Shown here: positions 7,764 through 10,159 of the stretch, piece after piece
Position numbering within the stretch: position 1 is the stretch's first letter
Layout of the letters: every line of letters starts with the position of its first letter
Assembly: GCA_022013615.1 (NCBI GenBank)
Contig: JAKLQB010000234.1
Span: 1-10,159, forward strand
Origin: Desulfobacterales bacterium
GTDB taxonomy: Bacteria > Desulfobacterota > DSM-4660 > Desulfatiglandales > Desulfatiglandaceae
Length of the DNA: 10,159 nucleotides
Reading direction: 5' to 3'
Position numbers and translations under genes: made by a program
Notes under the pieces: model-generated
What the model was told of the DNA's origin: nothing
The model's database searches: none
Seen by the model: the letters and a program-made list of their open reading frames with translations, nothing else

Positions 7764-8240
7764 AACATCTGGTCTTGTTTTTTTTGGCAGGGATCGAATT
7801 TCGGAAAACGGGTTCAACTATGGAACCCATGATTTTAATTTGAAGGGAAAATCCCCAAATCTGCAGCGCACACTTATGAGTTGCGGATGTGTCTAACAAA
7901 GGATAGCACATACAGAATAAGAATTATTGGTCAAGAGGGTTTAAATATCACTCAGTGTGAATGACATATAAATTTCATTAAGTTAGGAAAGAGACATAAA
8001 CTGTGTATGGTGAGATCAAGTTTTTAGAACAAAAAAGACCAAGATGGGCTGGAGTTGTCCCTTTTTAGGACCCGATCAACCATTTGTCTCCTCTCTTAGC
8101 CAGGATTGACCCTCCTTTAATCCTTTTCCCTAATTCTTCTTCTGTATTCTTCAGAAATCAAATGATCACCAGGCCCTGATTGCAGCGATTTATCGCTGGG
8201 GCCATCTCATATTAAGTGAGAATAGGAGCGTCACCTAATT
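7764..8240. other. Gene-free gap between zapA and rny with several hairpins
   Basis: No convincing protein gene is visible in these 477 bases. Three hairpins follow one another: GGGTTC/GAACCC (7810-7828), ATTTG plus GGGA paired with TCCC plus CAAAT (7838-7860), and CGCA-AC/GT-TGCG with one bulged C (7867-7885). CATCTGGTC (7766-7774) and the T run after it can pair, with bulges, to AAAAAAGACC and AGATG at 8031-8046, closing a 245-base domain. From 8084 to 8155 the + strand is pyrimidine-rich. A further hairpin sits at 8172-8203. In many proteobacteria the gene for 6S RNA (ssrS) lies right after zapA. I could not recognise its conserved bubble by eye, so I do not call it. Confidence 0.55.
8172..8203 (+). 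promoter_or_regulatory. Hairpin in the leader region of rny
   Basis: CAGCGAT at 8183-8189 pairs perfectly with ATCGCTG at 8192-8198. Directly outside it, GGCCC at 8172-8176 pairs with GGGCC at 8199-8203, leaving TGATTG as a one-sided bulge. TCTCA/TGAGA (8205-8209, 8217-8221) can form a second small stem, close to the ribosome site AGGAG at 8224-8228. No T tract follows, so it is not a terminator. It could affect message stability or translation of rny, but that is inference. Confidence 0.4.
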
Positions 8241-9803
8241 ATGACTTTAATTCATGTAATAGGGAGCGCCCTCTTAAGCCTTATTGTGGGCATACTTGCC
8301 GGGGTTTTTTTTCGCAAGAAAATCGTCGAAAGCAGAGTAGACTCCATTGAAAAATACTCCAGGAAGATTCTTGCCGATGCCCAAAAAGAAGCGAAAACAA
8401 TAAGGAAAGAGGCCGCACTTCAGGCTAAGGATAGTCTCTATCAAATGAAGGTTGAGTTTGAGAAAGAGACAAAGGCAAACAGGCAGCAGGTGCTCTCCCA
8501 GGAAAACCGTCTACTCCATAAAGAGGAGAATATAGATCGAAAAACCGAGCAGCTTGAAAAGAGGGAACTAAGAATCTCCAAGAAAGAAGAAGACATCGAT
8601 AAGATTGAAAAGGCATTAAAGCGGAAAGATCAAGAGTGTGAACGCCTCATTTCGGATCAAAGAAAGCAACTTGAGAGGTTGGCAGGCATATCAAGCGACC
8701 AGGCCAAACATCTCCTTATCGCCTCTATGGAATTGGAGGCAAAGCACGATGCCGCAACAATGATGCGAAGGATAGAAAACGAGGCGAGGGACGATGCGGA
8801 CCGTAAAGCCCAGGAGATCCTTTCATTGGCAGTAAAAAGATATGCCGGAGATTATGTGGCTGAAAAGACTGTTTCTGTTGTTAATCTGCCTAATGAAGAA
8901 ATGAAAGGACGAATAATTGGAAGAGAGGGCAGGAACATTCGTGCTATTGAAGCGGCCACCGGAATAGATCTTATAATCGATGATACACCGGAGGCCGTAA
9001 TACTATCCGGTTTTAATCCGGTTAGGCGAGAAGTGGCCAAGATTTCCCTGGAAAGATTAATAGATGACGGCAGAATTCACCCGGCCAGGATCGAGGAGAT
9101 TGTTTCAAAGGTCAGCAAGGAAGTAGACGCCACCATAAAAGAGGCGGGAGAACAGGCCACGTTTGATGTGGGAGTACACGGGATCAATCAGGAACTTGTT
9201 AAGCTCATAGGTCGCTTAAAATACCGTTCAAGTTATGCACAAAATGTGCTTCAGCACTCGAGGGAGGTCAGTTTCCTTTGCGGTATTATGGCTGCTGAGC
9301 TGGGCCTGAATGTAAAACAGGCAAAAAGAGCTGGACTGCTCCACGACATCGGTAAGGCGGTGGACCATGAGGTGGAGGGCCCTCATGCAATCATAGGGGC
9401 GGATCTAACCAGGAAATATGGTGAATCTGAACCGGTAGTTCATGCCATTGCCGCTCATCATGAAGATATCCAACCCGAGTCAGTCCTGGCCGTTTTGGTG
9501 CAGGCGGCGGATACATTGTCCGGGGCCAGGCCTGGAGCGCGCCAGGAAATGCTGGAGTCCTATGTGAAGAGGCTGGAAGGACTGGAGAAGATCGCCATGT
9601 CATTTAATGGTGTCAATAAGTCTTACGCCATTCAGGCAGGGCGAGAGATCCGTATTATGGTTGAAGGGAAAACCATTAATGACGACCAGGCCTTTATAGT
9701 TTGCAAGGACATCGCAAAAAAAATAGAAAAAGAATTGAGTTATCCAGGCCAGATCAAGGTGACAGTGATCCGTGAAACAAGGGCTGTGGAGTATGCAAAA
9801 TAG
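8241..9803 (+). CDS. rny: Ribonuclease Y (membrane-anchored endoribonuclease)
   Basis: The protein has 520 residues, the standard length for RNase Y (about 520 in Bacillus subtilis). Residues 4-24 form one N-terminal membrane anchor. Residues about 30-200 are a long charged coiled coil. A KH RNA-binding domain follows at about 210-275, with the GREG loop at 227-230 in [17 protein letters not shown]. The HD domain starts near 330 and has the metal-binding pair His368-Asp369 in LLHDIGKA. Other conserved metal or active-site candidates are His339, His382, His406-His407 and Asp424 in [12 protein letters not shown]. It cuts single-stranded mRNA at the inner membrane to start decay. RNase Y is typical of Firmicutes and of delta/epsilon lineages and absent from most gammaproteobacteria. 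The ATG has AGGAG at 8224-8228 twelve bases ahead. The gene is intact. Confidence 0.97.
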   Translation: MTLIHVIGSALLSLIVGILAGVFFRKKIVESRVDSIEKYSRKILADAQKEAKTIRKEAALQAKDSLYQMKVEFEKETKANRQQVLSQENRLLHKEENIDRKTEQLEKRELRISKKEEDIDKIEKALKRKDQECERLISDQRKQLERLAGISSDQAKHLLIASMELEAKHDAATMMRRIENEARDDADRKAQEILSLAVKRYAGDYVAEKTVSVVNLPNEEMKGRIIGREGRNIRAIEAATGIDLIIDDTPEAVILSGFNPVRREVAKISLERLIDDGRIHPARIEEIVSKVSKEVDATIKEAGEQATFDVGVHGINQELVKLIGRLKYRSSYAQNVLQHSREVSFLCGIMAAELGLNVKQAKRAGLLHDIGKAVDHEVEGPHAIIGADLTRKYGESEPVVHAIAAHHEDIQPESVLAVLVQAADTLSGARPGARQEMLESYVKRLEGLEKIAMSFNGVNKSYAIQAGREIRIMVEGKTINDDQAFIVCKDIAKKIEKELSYPGQIKVTVIRETRAVEYAK

Positions 9804-9828
9804 CCCATAATCGAAGAGGATCCGGTTT

Positions 9829-10159
9829 GTGGAAAAGACCCTGTTCAACAAGAATGGGCTGCCTACTGCCTATATCACTGATGGTTATAACCAGGACATT
9901 TATCTCTGGGACGGGCATGCTGTCGCCTATATCTTTGAGAACGAACACGTATACGGGATAAACGGCGATCATCTGGGTTGGTTTGTTCAGGAAATCGTGT
10001 TCAATAATTATGGGGAAAGGGTCGGTTTTACTTCCAGTACCTGCCCTGTAAACATTGCAAAAGAACCTAACAAGACCAAAAAACACCCCAGGGCTGAAAT
10101 TAGACCGCGCTGGAAGGCCCCGGCATTCCCCCATTTGACTTTCAATATTGCTGAACAGG
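9829..10159 (+). CDS. Protein with a fourfold repeat domain, '4-fold beta flower' type (3' end outside window)
   Basis: A frame starts at GTG 9829 and stays open to the window edge, giving 110 residues. AGAGGA at 9815-9820 lies eight bases ahead, and rny ends only 25 bases upstream, so cotranscription with rny is likely. Four degenerate 11-residue repeats are visible: FNKNGLPTAYI (6-16), YLWDGHAVAYI (25-35), YGINGDHLGWF (42-52) and FNNYGERVGFT (58-68). Each has an aromatic residue, a turn with Gly, and an aromatic or Gly-Phe pair. This matches the small domain I know as the 4-fold beta flower protein, an uncharacterised fold in which four beta-hairpins form a ring. After residue 70 comes a basic, Pro-rich tail (KTKKHPRAEIRPRWKAPAFPH), common behind this domain. 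No catalytic motif, signal peptide or membrane segment is seen. Function is unknown. The family name is from memory and should be treated as probable. Confidence 0.75.
   Translation, partial: MEKTLFNKNGLPTAYITDGYNQDIYLWDGHAVAYIFENEHVYGINGDHLGWFVQEIVFNNYGERVGFTSSTCPVNIAKEPNKTKKHPRAEIRPRWKAPAFPHLTFNIAEQ

Noticed and set aside
7764..7785. Intrinsic terminator after zapA at the eight-T run
   Set aside because: The bases before the T run form only two 3-bp stems (ACC/GGT and TGT/ACA), which is too weak for a Rho-independent terminator.
7764..7960. 6S RNA (ssrS) called as a feature
   Set aside because: The location after zapA is right, but I could not find the conserved central bubble and closing stem by eye. 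It is kept only as a finding to be tested with Rfam.
8106..8136. Promoter for rny at TTGACC
   Set aside because: The only -10 candidate, TAATTC, matches poorly and lies at a 19-base spacing, so I do not call a promoter.
9754..10134. 126-codon minus-strand frame at the right end
   Set aside because: It overlaps the end of rny and the four-repeat protein on the + strand, both with clear family patterns, so it is not a gene.

Overview
This window is a housekeeping chromosomal segment. It most likely comes from a sulfate-reducer-like or related member of the Desulfobacterota (former Deltaproteobacteria). That assignment is an inference from gene order and protein style: a bactofilin gene directly ahead of a split F1Fo operon carrying both b' and b subunits but no a or c subunit, followed by a zapB-like/zapA pair and a membrane-anchored RNase Y. 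No rRNA, tRNA, CRISPR array or intact transposase gene is visible. All supported genes read on the + strand.

Layout. (1) 1-326: the C-terminal end of a receiver-domain protein that begins upstream of the window. (2) 327-521: an AT-rich intergenic region with a perfect 12-bp palindrome and a plausible promoter. (3) 522-7097: bactofilin, then atpF' (b'), atpF (b), atpH (delta), atpA (alpha), a 294-bp non-coding interruption, atpG (gamma), atpD (beta) and atpC (epsilon), closed by a clear intrinsic terminator at 7130-7160. The junctions b'-b, b-delta and delta-alpha overlap by 4, 4 and 1 bases, whereas the alpha-gamma junction is broken by a palindromic element built from GATGCTG-like heptamers. 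(4) 7162-7763: a promoter, a short coiled-coil ZapB-like gene and zapA. (5) 7764-8240: 477 bp without a recognisable gene but with several hairpins. (6) 8241-9803: rny. (7) 9829-10159: the start of a small protein with four degenerate repeats, cut by the window edge.

How the genes work together. The atp genes encode the whole F1 head plus the two-part peripheral stalk of ATP synthase. The ring and channel subunits (c and a) must be encoded elsewhere, as is common in this group. ZapA and the ZapB-like protein are expected to act on the FtsZ ring, and RNase Y on mRNA turnover at the membrane. I see no convincing new multi-gene system. The most unusual item is the heptamer-repeat palindrome inside the atp operon. 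Next in interest are the structured zapA-rny gap and the four-repeat protein after rny.
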